From Hedera helix (Eukaryota; Streptophyta; Magnoliopsida; Apiales; Araliaceae), in assembly GCA_947179155.2 (NCBI GenBank), contig OX359266.1, positions 40,139,039 to 40,203,038 of the forward strand: a stretch of 64,000 bases of DNA. Direction: 5' to 3'. The position numbers were made by a program, and so were the translations under genes. Shown one piece after another: positions 22,864-36,100 of the stretch; position 1 is the first letter of the stretch; the number at the start of each line of letters is the position of its first letter. Under the pieces are notes generated by a model, which ran no database searches, was not told the DNA's origin, and saw nothing but the letters and a program-made list of their open reading frames with translations.

Positions 22864-25800
22864 TTACAATTCTCTTATGATCTCCTGTATGAGTTCATCA
22901 AGCACATGTCCCTCCACGTCCTTTATAATGTCATCTGTTTCAACATATGCAAACATCACCTCGTTCCACCCGAAGTCCCACATACAGTTAATATTTGGAT
23001 CTGTAATTTTGATGTCTCTCTCGAGCATTTTGAGCAGGCTTTCAGCAGCATCACAATCATCATGCTCGTTCCTTCCATATAATTTTAACCCTTCAAAATC
23101 CTTATGCAACTGTTTGACCAAATCATCCAAAGACTTTACCTTTGTGTAACTGATGGATACCTTCAAGCATGGCTGAATTGTGAGTTCTTGTCTTCGTCCT
23201 TTTCTATTCATTACTTCATAAGCACACTCTATCGTGAGCTTAGAGACCTTATCTTGATAGATCTGATCACTAGCATGGAGAATGCCAACTGGTATGTTAA
23301 GTTTGAAAAGTGCCTCCGCTGTGTTCAGGAATAATGGACTTTTGATCAGTATCTCTTTGAGGTGCTTTTCATTTTCTGTCAATAGCTCTTGTGTCCATGA
23401 TGTTGGACCTTTCCTTTTCTCTTGCTGTGGAGGGTAAGAAATTTCCATGCTTCCTGCGACATCAAAGATTAATGTTTAAATATTGTTGTTCTATATTTTT
23501 ATTTTCTCCTTTGCAATTTAATTGTGTTCCTGAAACCTTTGTTATGACATCCTCCCAGAAGAAATGTGTCCCGAGGAATAAATAATGGCTGAAGTTCAGA
23601 AAAAATGCTTGATGGGAAGAGCTTGTATTTATTTGTATCAGTAGTTTCTGCAGGTTAGGTGCCTAACTATAAAAGAGGGGTCTAGCAATGCTTTGAAATT
23701 TCTTAATAATGAGATATTATAAGTCCGTTTTCGGTAAATTATCAGGGAAAACATGATGGTCCACACCTTTATAGAACAAAAACTATTTGACAAGTATTTC
23801 TGTGAGGCAAAAATGGGAAGAGTGATTTTTGTGAGGCAAAAATGGGAAGAGTGATTTTCTTCTACTAGTTATTTAAGAACGGATCAACTTCAGAGATCCG
23901 GGGACTTGTGTATTTCAAAATTAATACTTATTACCATCAAGTGGATTTGCTAAAGTTTCTGGTGACTTCTGTTCTGAATCTTCTTTGCAGACAGATGCTT
24001 GGCTTTGGTGATCATTATCCATAAAAGCTTCAGAAGTTAAGTCATCGCTCTGCATAATATTCAAGGAAGGAAAATGTGAGGGTGCTACAAATGTTAAGAA
24101 GTAACGGTTATGCATATGAAGCAATATGGTGAAGTTTGAATAAGACTTGATCAAGACCTCATTATCTGTAAATTCATTGGGATTTAATAAAGGTGAGCAG
24201 CTTACGATGTCATTTGAATTTAGAGCGGATGCTACTTTTGGACTTCTGCATTCATAGTCCTGGGAATCATTAGAAGTCTTGGTCACTTCAGCTACTATAT
24301 GATTTTGTGGACAAGTGCTAGCTTCTATTTTGTTTGATTCTTTCATGACCCCTTCTTCTTCTTTGGACCTGTTGGTACTCGGTTGTTCTGCTCCTTTTGA
24401 TCCAACGGTCTTGTCATTCCGTCTCTGCCTCGATTCTTGAATAACTATATTATGATGTTTAGAAGGTCTTGCCAAGTTGTTTAGAGTTCCATTTCTTCTG
24501 CTCACTGGTTCATTTATCTTCCGAGGGGTCTTACCTCTAAGCGTTCGCATAATTTCTACCTTCTTCCCTGTGGCCAGGATATGGGCAGGCTTTTTTTTAT
24601 TAAGTGGCAGAACGCTATCTTTTGCCATCTCTATCTGTGATGCTATTTTTTTTGCAGATGCATTTTCATCCAAGTTCCCATCTATCGAAATTTTATTAGA
24701 GATCTCATCTCCAACAAAATTTTCATCATGTTTGCTATCTATCTTCTCTTTCATTGGCATTCCACCAATAGGTTCTGTACAATTTCTCACAGCGGCTGCT
24801 GTATGGTTCATATGTGGCTGCTGCTTTTGTAATTTTGTTGCATCATGCATTGTTTTTGACAAAACCTTGGATTTCACTGGACGTCCATTATGTGTTGTAG
24901 CCTGCATATTAGGTTTTGTGTTCTGCTGCTCTCTTCTCTTTGGTTGATACTTTTCTTCTTGGAGCTCAGATTTTGGAAGCATGTGCAACTGATGCAATCC
25001 ATTGTCCTGCTGGGCCTTTTGTTGATTTCTTTGGATAAGCTGCTCAGAGTTTCTCTTTTTTGTTTGAAGTGTGCTTTCCTTGCTCTCTATTTTTTCTTGC
25101 AATATATTTGCCCCTTCTTGGCTTCTATGTTTCTGTAGAACTTTCTGCTGCAGTTCATCCTTAATGACTCCTTTAGTTTCACCATTCTCTGTACCTTTTT
25201 GTTGCTTGTGCTTTATAGAATCCTGCCCTTTCTCCTTTTCTTGACTATTCTCCTGATTTTCAGGAATTTGATTTGAATGGCTGCTGCTGCTTCGCGGCTT
25301 ATGTGTTGTGCTGGTGGCCTTTTCGTGACCTGGACCTTCACTAGTTCTGTGTGCCCTTTCAAAGTTCCTCCTGGATGAATGTTCATCAAAAACCACCTCT
25401 ACAGAGTTGCGTTGAGGAGATACCTGAACCTTTTCGGCTTTTAGAGAAACTGTGAAATTTTTAGTTTGTGGTACCTTGTGGTCTTGTTTCAACGCATTAT
25501 TATTGTTACTAAGAGGTGCAAGCCTCTCAGTCTGTCGAGTCTTTGCTTCAGCATTCTTGGTTGTTGTGTACGTGGTCTTAAAGGCTATTCCTTCTCTTTG
25601 TTTCGGGCGTGATTCTTTTTGTCTCATTTGTGGATCTACTCTTTCCGGAAGTACTTCCAGCCCCATCAGTTTTGCAATCACACTCGACATTCTCCCTTTT
25701 TCTGGGTTAGCTTGTGATGAATTTGAGCGACTCTTTTGTTCAGGACCCCAACTCGCAGGCCGCCAATGAGTTTCTGAATTTGAATCGGTCAGAATTCGTT

Positions 25801-27612
25801 GGCTGTGGAAGCTAGGAGTCTTGTCATGATATGTCAGTGCTATCAATCTCTGCTTTAGATCAGTCTTTGTAACCTCTTTATTGCCATGAGAATTCCTTGA
25901 GCGCTTATCAAAGGAGAATATTGGCAGGTCAAGTTGCTTCTGTTCAGCCATTGTCACATTGTTGGCTTCATCATCCTCATCCTCGTCGAGTAAAGTGATC
26001 CTGTTTTTCCTCTGAGGCTTGATCATGTATTCTGAAGCTTCTTGCAAATTCACAAGCATTTTCAAGGACTCTTCCAAATCCACAGCCCCTTTCAGCAGTT
26101 CCTTCCCAACTTCTATCGAATATTTATCAAAGTTAAGGCCATTTGAGCTGGCTCTTAGAATCTGGTTTAAATTTTGTACCCCTTTTGATATTTCATTAAT
26201 ATGAAAATGAGAGAAGGTGGGGAACTGGCTAGTTGAAGAACTGTGTTTGTTGAAGCTGCTGCTTCTGTCCATCTTCCCGGCATCAAGTGATCTCCTTCCA
26301 ATTTGCTGCAGGAAATGCAACATTGAACTATTGCCTGAAGAGTCCTTTTTACCATATTTCCCCCCGTTTTGAAGAGCGAGCATGAAGGCCATGGGCAGAC
26401 TGCCTCTTTGTTCTGAGCTTTGACCGCTTCCATAAGCAACCAACTGTCTTGAATTTTCCTTGGTGCTTCCACTAGCCCTTCTCTGCGAGTTTGCTGTGTT
26501 GGGTCTGACCTGCAGGGAAATTGAAGCTCAACAAATCAACTTTTCACAATTTATTCAACTATCTGAAGCATATTACACAGTCATTCAGGTATTTTGAGGA
26601 TTGAACGTACAGGTTCTGGTGCTTTAGTTTTTTGAGATCCTTTGTAGGTCTGTCTAGAATTTCTTTGTCCATCTGTTCACCAGAAACATGACAAATAGAA
26701 AGCATATAATATATAATTGTGCAAAAACAAATTCAGGGTGAGAAAACACACATTGGTCATATACTCCTGCAAAAAATCGGGAAATTGGTACTCTCAGGCT
26801 ATGTTTGTTTGCAAAGAATATACTTGGGATTGAACTATTTGTATTAATTTAACACTACTTCGGATTATTTTATCGCACGATGGGGATTAATAATCCTTTA
26901 AATAGTCGTATGGACTATTTTTTTAATCATTTCTAAGGCTATTTATGTAGAATTATATAATCCCATGAAAAAATTGGGATTAATAGTCTCCCTTGTTTTA
27001 AGTTACTAAATGACTTTATAGGACTAATAGTCCAAGATTAACGGATTAATAATCCCTCGTCAAATGATTAAATAATACAAAATACTATTAAATTAGAGTA
27101 AATAGTCCAATCCCAAGCGTATCAAACATAGCTTTAAGGTAGATAAAAATTATGCATACTCCTGCAAAGATTGATGATATATTTTGAACCTGAGTACTAA
27201 TATACAAGATCACTAAAATGGCACTTTCCCTAGTTTCATGGCACAATCTTTTCTAGGAAAGCATTAAATTAATATTGATACATTGAACATTAAAACAAAC
27301 TAAAAAAGAAGTGAAATTAAACACTTAATATAGAAGATAAAGGATTAAAAAATGACATTTGTTTTCTTTACAGTTTGTAGTCGGTCAATACATGTATACT
27401 TGAGAAGAAGAATATTGATCCAGAAAAAGAGTACAGTTTAAAATTTCATTTTCTTGTCATTTACTAATTACTTGTTACCTGGATGTATGTGTAAGACACT
27501 TACCTCTTGCCAGCATATTTGAATTGCTTGAGCTTTGAGATGCAGCCATTCGTTCTTTTTTTAGCCGGAGATCGTTTAGCAGCTTCTGTGCAAAGTCCGA
27601 CTTTGTTGCCAT
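22864..27612 (-). CDS. TRM-like protein with DUF3741 and DUF4378 signatures, about 1,111 aa
   Basis: Four exons joined by GT..AG signals in frame: 27612-27504, 26672-26611, 26509-23935 and 23453-22864. The N-terminus MATKSDFAQKLLNDLRLKKE is typical of plant DUF3741 proteins. A segment with DLEESLKMLVNLQEAS lies near residue 200-220 and the motif SSVIAKLMGLEVLP near 331-344. The long middle is rich in Lys, Gln, Ser and Glu and looks disordered. The last exon (about 195 residues, ending VLDELIQEIIREL) fits DUF4378. Plant proteins with this layout belong to the TON1-recruiting-motif (TRM) superfamily acting with cortical microtubules; my guess is the TRM6/7/8 group. A possible extra in-frame intron of 108 nt lies about 24049-24156 (weak GTCTTG donor, good ATGCAG acceptor). 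No frameshift is seen. Confidence 0.85.
23801..23858. repeat. 29-bp tandem duplication in the last intron of the TRM-like gene
   Basis: TGTGAGGCAAAAATGGGAAG plus nine bases occurs twice in a row, 23801-23829 and 23830-23858, identical by eye. It lies inside intron 23934-23454. Confidence 0.85.
26797..27133. repeat. MITE copy 2 in intron 1 of the TRM-like gene
   Basis: Left end GGCTATGTTTGTTTGCAAAG, right end near CAAACATAGCT. The body shares TTGGGATTGAA, GGACTATT and AATAGTCCAATCCCAA with the element at 20559-20898. It sits within intron 27503-26673. Confidence 0.75.
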
Positions 27613-27996
27613 GTCGTAATGTTAGTTCAAAGCAGTTGCAACTCAAACCCAATGTTATCAACTCCTTCCTAATTCGGAGAAACTATTTGCTCAGTTGGAG
27701 AGGATGCTAGATTATGTTCTGGTTTTCTTCTTTTGGCAGGTGAAATGATGGACAGAGACGAAGAAATCTTGCTTCTCTTTCAGTTGGTAGGGTTCTTTCA
27801 GTGGTGGGTAAGGTGGGAAGTGAGTTCAAAACAGTAAAATACTGAATGATTGACGTAAATGTAAGATCTCTCTCTCTTATAGCACTTTAGTAACCATGAC
27901 TTTCATTCTAATCTAAGCAATCACAGAGCTTTTCATTGTACTTCTGAAACAAGCCTTTCTTGGAAGCTCGGCAGTAACCCATTTAGTCCCGAAACT

Positions 27997-28143
27997 ATTT
28001 TTTTTCAAAAATATCCTTGACGTTTGAAAATATATTCAACCTCACCCCTTCCGTTACAAAAATTTTAGAGGCATGACAACTTTGTAATGGAAGGGGAGAG
28101 GTTGAGCCACGTTTTAAAACGTCAGGGACATTTTTGAAAAAAC
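27997..28143. repeat. 147-bp hairpin MITE upstream of the TRM-like gene
   Basis: TTTTTCAAAAATATCCTTGA on the left pairs with GTCAGGGACATTTTTGAAAA on the right, and CCCCTTCCGTTACAAA pairs with TTTGTAATGGAAGGGG inside. Nearly the full length folds into one stem. It lies about 400 bp upstream of the start codon at 27612, in the probable promoter region. Confidence 0.7.
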
Positions 28144-29539
28144 TCTTATTATCATGAATTCTAAAAATTGGGTACTATGGTTTTAAATCATGGTGCACAA
28201 ACAAGATATCTTGTGCATTTCATAATAAGTAACATTTTGCATATATATTTATGTTTCGTGCACACAATCGAAATTTTTTTCTAACCCGCTTTCCCTTGAT
28301 GCGTTTCATAGTTTTGTATAGAGGGTAAAATAACGTTGTTGTTTTTTTTGGGTATTGTGATATATATGCCCCATAAATCTATCCAGTATGTATGTAACCG
28401 AAAGGTAGTGGATGAAGTTTCCTCTGTTTCTAAAAAGAATTAAAAAAAAAAAAGGAGATATATATGCATAAAATTTTCGCCAAGACATTGTTTGGTGATA
28501 ATGTCCTGTATGATTCGCCAGCTATAGCACGAGGAGGAATGCAGGATCAATCCCTTACTTTGCTCTGTTACCAAGATGTCCCTTTATCTCTCTCTTTAGT
28601 CAGAGAATGGAATCATTTGAATATGGGGGGATTCACCAAAACTCAAGCAAAGACAATGGATGGCATTGTGTGGAAGTTGGAAGCCCATTTCCTTTATGAC
28701 TGCTGTGGTCTACCAAACTTACAAAGGAATAGTCATATATGTACATCATTTTTAAGGACCCTTCGGAAATGATTTTTTTTAAATTAACTTAAAGTTAATT
28801 TTTTTATAGATTTATAAATAAAAATATTCGGTATTAATTTTACTTATAAATTCAAAAATTAATTAAAATAGTTATGAATGTGTTTTGCTAATAATGACTT
28901 ATAAATTAAAATAAAATATAAGATTACTAAAAATAACATGAATAAGAAAAATAAAAGAGGACAAAAATGTCATTTCATAATGTTTAACCATAAGTCATTT
29001 TTTATAAGTTTCAAAATGTTGCTTATTTTTTTTGACTAATAAGTACAAAAAAAGTTATTCCCAAATATTTTTTTTAAGTTATTCCCAAATATTTTTTTTT
29101 GGCTAAATAACTTATAAGTTGAGTTGACGAATTTATAAGGAGTTGCCGAATAGGTTCTAAGTACACTTCTTGTCGTTCTAAAACAAATGGATGAAATGTT
29201 GTTGTTGTGTTCTTAATCAACAACAAAGTATGATTAGTATAATCCACCCACTTTAATTTTTAATTTATATTTTGGGTGATCAAACGAATATATCTTTATA
29301 TTTGCGTACGTAAAAATTTGGTCATTTTGATCCCATATTCATTCGCAGGCTAGTGTTTCTTTGTTTTTCAATTTGGAAATTTCAAATTTAAAGGTGATGG
29401 CTATTAAAGCACAGGGGAAAGGAAATTGGTTTGGAGGGTCAAGAATCAGGATCTACTTTTTATACCAGTGTGAAGTATGAACAAAGAAAAATGTTGAAAC
29501 CTTGTTGGGGGAGTTGGGAAATTGCTTGCCTTTGTAGTA
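28144..29539. other. Intergenic DNA
   Basis: No supported gene. An open frame at 28464-28772 has no recognisable features. Short stretches near 28780-29110 repeat the phrase TTTTTTAAGTTATTCCCAAATA. Confidence 0.45.
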
Positions 29540-29878
29540 GTCATGCACAACAGGTCAGCTTGACTTGATCCGTCCTAAGCCTATCAAGCTTTGGCCGTTG
29601 ACTAGGTCAGGCCAGACCTTTGAATTTCGACTTGCAAATCAAGTCTGGCTGGACTTGCCGCTTGAAAAAAAAGGGTTTGCTGAGGCCTATAGGTCTGTCC
29701 GATCCGGTTCATTCAATTTTTTTTTAATAACTTTAAATATTATAAAAATACCAATTAAAATTTTAAATTTAATTAATGTATTAATTAAAAGTAATGTATT
29801 ATAATTTATAAATTACAATAATGAATTAAAATATTGTACAATTTTAAAGATATTATAATATTTTATACTATTATTAAT

Positions 29879-29932
<54 letters not shown>

Positions 29933-30475
29933 ATTATCTTTATTATTATTGTTATTATTATCTTATAAATGACTTTTTAGTTTTACACTAAGTATTTATT
30001 AAAATGAAGATGAAATGAAAGATTTGCAAAAAGTGTAGGTTGCTAGTTAGGTAAGAAAAATTCATATATATTACATTACCCAATGTATTTTCATAGATTT
30101 CTTTATTCGTATATAAATAAACATGTATGAATGAACGTATTGAAAGATGTCAATGTTATTTGATTTATTGAATGAGTTATCACAAAGAGAATTTTTTTGT
30201 TTACAACGGGATAATTGAAGTAATAAAAAAAGAAAATTGACAGGTCAGGCGAGATTTTGGGTCAACCAAGTCGGGCCTCAGGCCAGGTCAGGACTCAGAC
30301 CAGGGTGGGTCAGGCAAAGGTGGGCTTATTAGCAAGCCAAGTCAGATTTGAACTAAAAAAATATAACATGTTCATGGTCTTTAAGTCGAACCTAGTCGGA
30401 TTAGACCTTGATCAGGTCAGACTTTGATCTGATCGGGTCTTTACTTGATCAGGTCTAATAAGCCAAATTAAGACC
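29540..30475. repeat. Dispersed repeat with GC-rich GGTCAGGCC edges, copy B
   Basis: Same family and same orientation as 18140-18980, with matching order of GC-rich edge, AT-rich body, TAGGTAAGAAAAAT motif, ATGAATGAACG motif and GC-rich edge. It has gained an (AT)n run at 29883-29928. Confidence 0.65.
29883..29928. repeat. (AT)n microsatellite, about 46 bp
   Basis: An uninterrupted AT dinucleotide run inside copy B of the dispersed repeat. Confidence 0.95.
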
Positions 30476-30763
30476 AAACTGTATACTATTTGTGTACCAC
30501 TCTCTTAGGGCCACATACATCGTTAATGTTGAACAACAGCTATATTTTGAAATATTAGAAGTTTAGAAAAATCAATACCATCTTTGGTAGTAAATAAAAG
30601 TTAAATTTAATTTATTTTACAACATCATTTCATTTTTTGTATTTTATTTGAAAAAGACTCTTAATGGGTGATACACGAGGAAAAAGAGGACATTAGTTTT
30701 TGGGATGGGATACACAAAAGATGAAAAAGGGCACCCTATTTCTTGGGATGGAGATGGGACATA

Positions 30764-31102
30764 AGAGCATTTTCAGCAATGGCTTTCTAGACTATATTTA
30801 GTCTAGGATTTATTTTTTCGCTCCAGCAAATAAACTAAATATAGTCCATGACTATATTTGATATCCTCAAAAGACTATATCTATGAATGAGATAGTCCAT
30901 GAACTATAAATTTACTAATATTTAAATAGAAAAGTAGAAAGATGATAGGAGTTTTGTTGAATTTATTAATTATTTTAATCTTTTTATATTATAGTTCATG
31001 AGATAGTCCATCTGCTGGAATGATGGAAGAGTAAAGGACATTTGCTGATGTCATATGGACTAAATATAGTCCATAGGATAGTCCATTTGTTGGAGATGGC
31101 CT
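30764..31102. repeat. MITE with GAGCATTTTCAGCAATGG-type ends
   Basis: The left end AGAGCATTTTCAGCAATGG and the right end CCATTTGTTGGAGATGGCCT are diverged inverted repeats of a widespread plant MITE type. Inside, ATAGTCCA and its complement occur many times. Confidence 0.65.
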
Positions 31103-31131
31103 AATCACTCTTGTTCAAATGAAATTGATAA

Positions 31132-31310
31132 ATAAGAGAATAAATCTAAGTATATTATAATTGATCATAAAAATAAAATATAATATAAATTTTAATTATT
31201 AAAAAATGTAATTTAATATAAAAATTCGTATTATAATTTATTTTTTAATAATTAAAATTAATATTATGTCCGACTTATTTAGTGTATATATACTCGTCCT
31301 AAATAAGAAC
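31132..31310. repeat. Degenerate fold-back element related to 15636-15768
   Basis: AAATCTAAGTATATTATAATTGA on one side and TTAGTGTATATATACTCGTCC on the other match the borders of the intron 2 element of the glucanase gene. The core AAATTTTAATTATT..AATAATTAAAATTAATATT is an inverted repeat. Confidence 0.5.
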
Positions 31311-31866
31311 CTATACGAACCTACACCTACAATTGGTCTAAATTTGATGAAGGCCAAGTGGTTCTCAAGGGGTCGAGGGCTTTAGAGTACCAGAGAGAGG
31401 AGAGAGGAGAGAGCGAGAGAGGTGCTACGTGGGGGGAATGGGTTGGGTTTTGGGGGAAATTTATCTTGTACCACACAATAATACTACTAATTATAATGTA
31501 ATGTTGTTCTTGCTTACCATCAAGACAACTTGCCTACGGCGTTTATGTAATCACGTTATTCCATTTTCAGGTATATATATATATATTGAAATGATAATAT
31601 GATATAATATGATTCTATCTATTTCCTTTTTGCAAGTACACGCTTTAATATGATGGAATAAGATACACAAATTACAAGGGAAAATTATTAACGACTCCTA
31701 CTTTTCTCACTCATTTACCATGGAGCCTGTCTGTCCAATAAAATTCTAGTCAAAGTCATTTGATAAAGCAAGTTTTTCTTTGGCTTCTATTTTACGACAA
31801 TCCATATATCTCACGGCTATGGATTGCTTAACAAAGGATCACTTTACACGCGCACAATATCAGGAC

Positions 31867-32286
31867 TAAGGTTTTTAGATTCGAACCGGTTATTAAATTA
31901 AAAAAACATAATAGTTAGATTAGTCACTGATTTAATTAACAGTTAAGTTATTATTGATCTAGTGAGTCATAAATATATAAAAAATATATTATTAATAATT
32001 AATAAAATTTTAAAATATTTAATTTTTTAAAAAATAAAATATAGTAAAATTATATTATAAAATATTATTAAAAATATCTAAATTTTAAAATAAATATATT
32101 TTTGTACCAAAAAAGTATTAAAAAGTACTTTAAAATTAGTTTACTAGATCAATTTTTTGAATCACCGGTTTAATCCGTGGTCAACCGTTAAAACTGATTT
32201 TTTGGGCCAAATCAGACTGGAGTGCCGATCGATTTCGATTTTTATCGATCAGATCGCTAGTCAGGTCCAAATTTTAAAACCATGAT
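31867..32286. repeat. Possible DNA-transposon remnant with GGTTTTTAGATTCGAACC-type ends
   Basis: The left edge AAGGTTTTTAGATTCGAACC and the right edge GGTCCAAATTTTAAAACCATG read as diverged inverted repeats about 420 bp apart. The interior is AT-rich with GACTGG/CCGGTT words near the edges. Class not determined. Confidence 0.4.
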
Positions 32287-33139
32287 TATAATACAATATA
32301 AAATATTACATCTCATCTTACCATTCAAAAGTAAAACTTAACATGAATTTTTATGTCAGGCCCAATTTTTTTAATGATGATATGAAATATAATATTTTAT
32401 GTTATGTGAATAAACTTAGCCTTTACAGGTAGATATTTTAGTGGGAAAATGCTATAGGTCTAATTTTTTTCCTTGAATAATTTTTTAAATTGTATGTTAT
32501 TATTATATTAACTGAATTTTAATATGATTGAGTATATCATAAATTATTTTTTATTTTATATTATATATTTTATCCGTTTTAAATTATAAAATTATTATTA
32601 TTTTTTAAAATTGATATGAATTTTTTTTTATTTTAATTAATATAATGATGAATATTATAAACTATTTTATAATATTTTATTTATAATTTTTGATAAAATA
32701 TCTCAAATTTAAATTTAATAATATTACAAATTAACTTTTAAAAATTAATAATAATTTTATAAACTGAAATAGATGCAATATTTAAAATTAAAATTTGAGA
32801 GTCTTAATTTATTTAGTTTAATAAGTGTCTAATTTATATATCTCTTTGAATTAAAACACTTTATTAACTTATTATTTTTTCAGTAAAGTATATTTAATTT
32901 TATGAATGTAAAAAGTATATTAAGATAATGTATATAATTTTTTTATTGTTAGAGCTATTTTAATTTTAATGAATTATGGCTCTTTTTGGTGCGGATATGT
33001 GGTATACACGTGGTGATGCCAATTGCCACCCACTAGCGCACAATTCTCATCTACGACCGCGCCAATCTAACCGTCTAAAATATTCAACACTCCTTCATTT
33101 TCAGCGGTTAGATCATTTTTAGGTGGCAATAAATAACCC
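32287..33139. other. AT-rich intergenic DNA with a weak MITE relic
   Basis: TATCCGTTTTAAATTATAAA near 32571 and TTTATAAACTGAAATAGATG near 32757 are a decayed version of the MITE ends seen in the glucanase introns. No gene seen. Confidence 0.45.
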
Positions 33140-36100
33140 TTATGATCTTCGATTTATTTCTGCGCCTCAACCACATAATTAAAAGGCATATCTCCTGGAA
33201 TCTCTTCTAGATCTATTCTTCGTTATATCTCATTTTCGAATTCTCGCTCCAGATCTGGAAAGATCGGTCCTTGATCTACGGTTTGGTTATGGATTTATGT
33301 TATCTCTCTGTTCAGTTTGTTTTCGTTCCTGTTCAAATTCGTTTCAGTAGCCTCATTTCTGTGTAGTTCGGGTGAATATCGCTCTTGGATCTATAGATCT
33401 GTTGAGGTATACCATAGATCTGATTAAGTTTTGTAATTTCCTGGATTGGGTGGCTCTTTTTTCTCTGGATCTGTGGTTTTAATATATGTTGTTTCGTCTA
33501 ATTTTTTCATCTTTTTTTCTTTTTTTTGGCTTTTCTTTAGATCTGTAGAATCAGACCCAGCTCTAGATGGATGCAGAATCATATCATAAGTGAAGAATTT
33601 AAAGGTACTTCTATGATTTTCTTGGTTTTGATTTATGTTTATACAATCGTAGACAGTTCTTTGACTCTTATTTATATGTGCAGATACCTAAACTTTACAT
33701 CATCTACGTCCGTCACCTTCTGATGGAGTTGAGATTGGTGCGGATTTATCTGGTTTCGTTGGGATCTGAGAGCTTATAATGTAAGATTATCATTTATCCT
33801 ATTGATTGAAGATCGATGTTTGGCGGTGAAGATAATTGAATGGGTACTTAAATTGTTATTATAACTATTATGATTCTGTCAGAACTTCGAAATTTGTTGT
33901 AGATGTGAGAAAAGAGAGGCGAGAGTATTATGAGAAATGTCATCATAATTTGTGTCTAGCCGGCCTTTGCCATGTCGGGTGAGCTTGCGTGGCAGGTCAA
34001 AACATCCTAATGAAAAATATTCTTTTTGTGTTTTGGAGGGGAGATGGTACGGGGTTCTGCCTGGCTCTCCTTTCTACCTGCGTCTCTCTTTCATCGTCAT
34101 TTATTACATCACAACTATATCCACAGAAGTTTACCTCACTATGGACTTTACGCGTCTGTATTTGTATTTTGGATGGCTTTAGATATCTCTGATGTTTAAA
34201 GCTATTCAAGTCAAATATGACGTCAGTGTGGTTGTATGATTGAGCCAACAAATTCAAGGATTGGTTCTACTGACATATTCCCCGATGCAAAGGTACAAAC
34301 TGCAATACCCTTCAATTTATTGCCATATCTTGTCTAGGTAGTTTAATTCTATTAATGATATGCACATGCAATGAGCAATTATGTCATTTCCATTAATAAG
34401 CATCGTGTCAAAGCAAAACATGTGATTCTAATTTAATTGCAGCCATGTGCAAAAAGAATGAGCATAGTGTCACTTCTCAATACAGATGCGTAAAACTCAA
34501 ATTACATAGAAATCATGTGTTTCATCGTTCACTTGCACATACAAAATACCTTGATGACGACAATAATTTCACTTTTCAGTACAATAGAAGATTCATAAAA
34601 CTCTCCATTACAAAGAAAACCGGCATTTGATGGCCAAATCTATGCACTTGTTAATATAGAATTAAAATGTCTTGTGCACATTTCAATTCCGTTCTTGATA
34701 AATTAGAATGTCATCTGGAAAGAGTTAAGTTTTTTTTTTTTTAGTAAATAAAAGATAATGAAATAAAATTGTGATCGTAAATGTGATGACTTTCTATAAT
34801 TTTATACTATTAGTAAAGGAAAAAGAGCTTTTTGCAAGTATTTAATTGTTGTAGTATGCTGTCTTGCAATTTCAGAATGTGATGTGTTGTTTTGTTTATT
34901 CTGGGAGAGTTTATTTGTTGGCGGTGCTGGTGGATGAAGAGTGCTATTTATTGTGACAAATTAATGTGGAAATATGAGATAAAAGAGGGTGTAAGGTAGG
35001 GACAACAATATATTATTGTTCTATTTTTCTGATCAAAATTTATTGACAAATAATTTTCCTTGTTGGAGTGGATATGTACTTGTGAAGTTATTTGTTGTTC
35101 ACCCTCGTGTAAAGGGTTGTTTTCTTGGCTTGTACTGTTGTAATGAGAGGGTTAGTAGCTCAGGTTGCTTATTGTCATTTAAATGCAAACCATGGCATTT
35201 TGTTCGAGTTGCATGTTACTGTTGACTTTGTATGGAGGATCTTTGTACCTGTTTTAGCAGTAAATTGGTTTAAACACCAGAAGAGGTGCTTCTGCCGTTT
35301 GCATTGATAGGGAGCAGTAATTAATTATGGTGTCATATTTATCCTCGGCCCATGGAGGGTATGTGCACCTTTTATGGAGCTATTCTAGAGTATTTTACAG
35401 CTCTCAAGAGGATTTGCACAAGATTTCAAGCGGCCTGTTAACCTGTATCTTTCTCCACAGGTGGAAATGCTTATGTTTACTTAACAAAAATATATTGGTA
35501 CCTAGCTTGCCTCTCTGTTGCTGGGTAACGTATTCAAGTAACATTTCTGGCTTTTGAGGTTTTACTTAATTAATCATCTATATTGTTACTAGCCTACACA
35601 TGATAGTTTTTTTGTATCTATATTGTAGTGGCTGTTAAAAATAATGGCGAGGTTTTTGCATTTTTCTTATCTTTTTAATTTTTGTGGTTTTAATTAGTCT
35701 GAGATTGTTTCTTTCCTATAATTATCTTATTGTTTAGTATGTATATTATTTAGGAAGTCTGGTTTTTTGATTTGATTAAAGTTTGTTTAGTCCGTGTGTT
35801 TGTCTACATAACATTTAGATCAATTAATATGTGGATGTGGCAGCCGTAGGGATATTATGGTTGTTCCCGTGGAGTAGGGCAGCAAAGCTGAGTAGGTGAG
35901 TCCATTTTTTTTTTAAAAGTCCTTTACTAGCTCTAGTATTTGTTTTCCTAGGCCCAAGAGAGAGAGCCCCTTTTGCCTGGCCTTCTTTCTCTGTGTAACA
36001 AACAAGCAGGGTAGAGCAATATTGTTCTGTGGAGTTTACTGCAAGTGAACACTAATAAAACAGATGAATAAGAATATGTTTACAATATGTATTATTTAAC

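Noticed and set aside
24477..25138. Plus-strand ORFs inside the TRM-like gene (also 25452-25769)
   Set aside because: Complement of the Lys/Gln-rich coding region, giving Phe/Leu/Cys-rich strings typical of shadows.
28464..28772. 102-codon ORF upstream of the TRM-like gene
   Set aside because: No recognisable domain, poor context and no splice partners; treated as chance.
34050..34110. TGCCTGGCTC match to the start of miR160
   Set aside because: Only the first ten bases agree, and the facing strand lacks a matching arm.
34200..34285. TGATTGAGCC match to the start of miR171
   Set aside because: The match ends after about ten bases, and the local hairpin is short and broken.
35016..35557. 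Short ORFs in the leader-like region
   Set aside because: Three overlapping frames of 60-76 codons with no similarity I recognise; not enough to call a gene.
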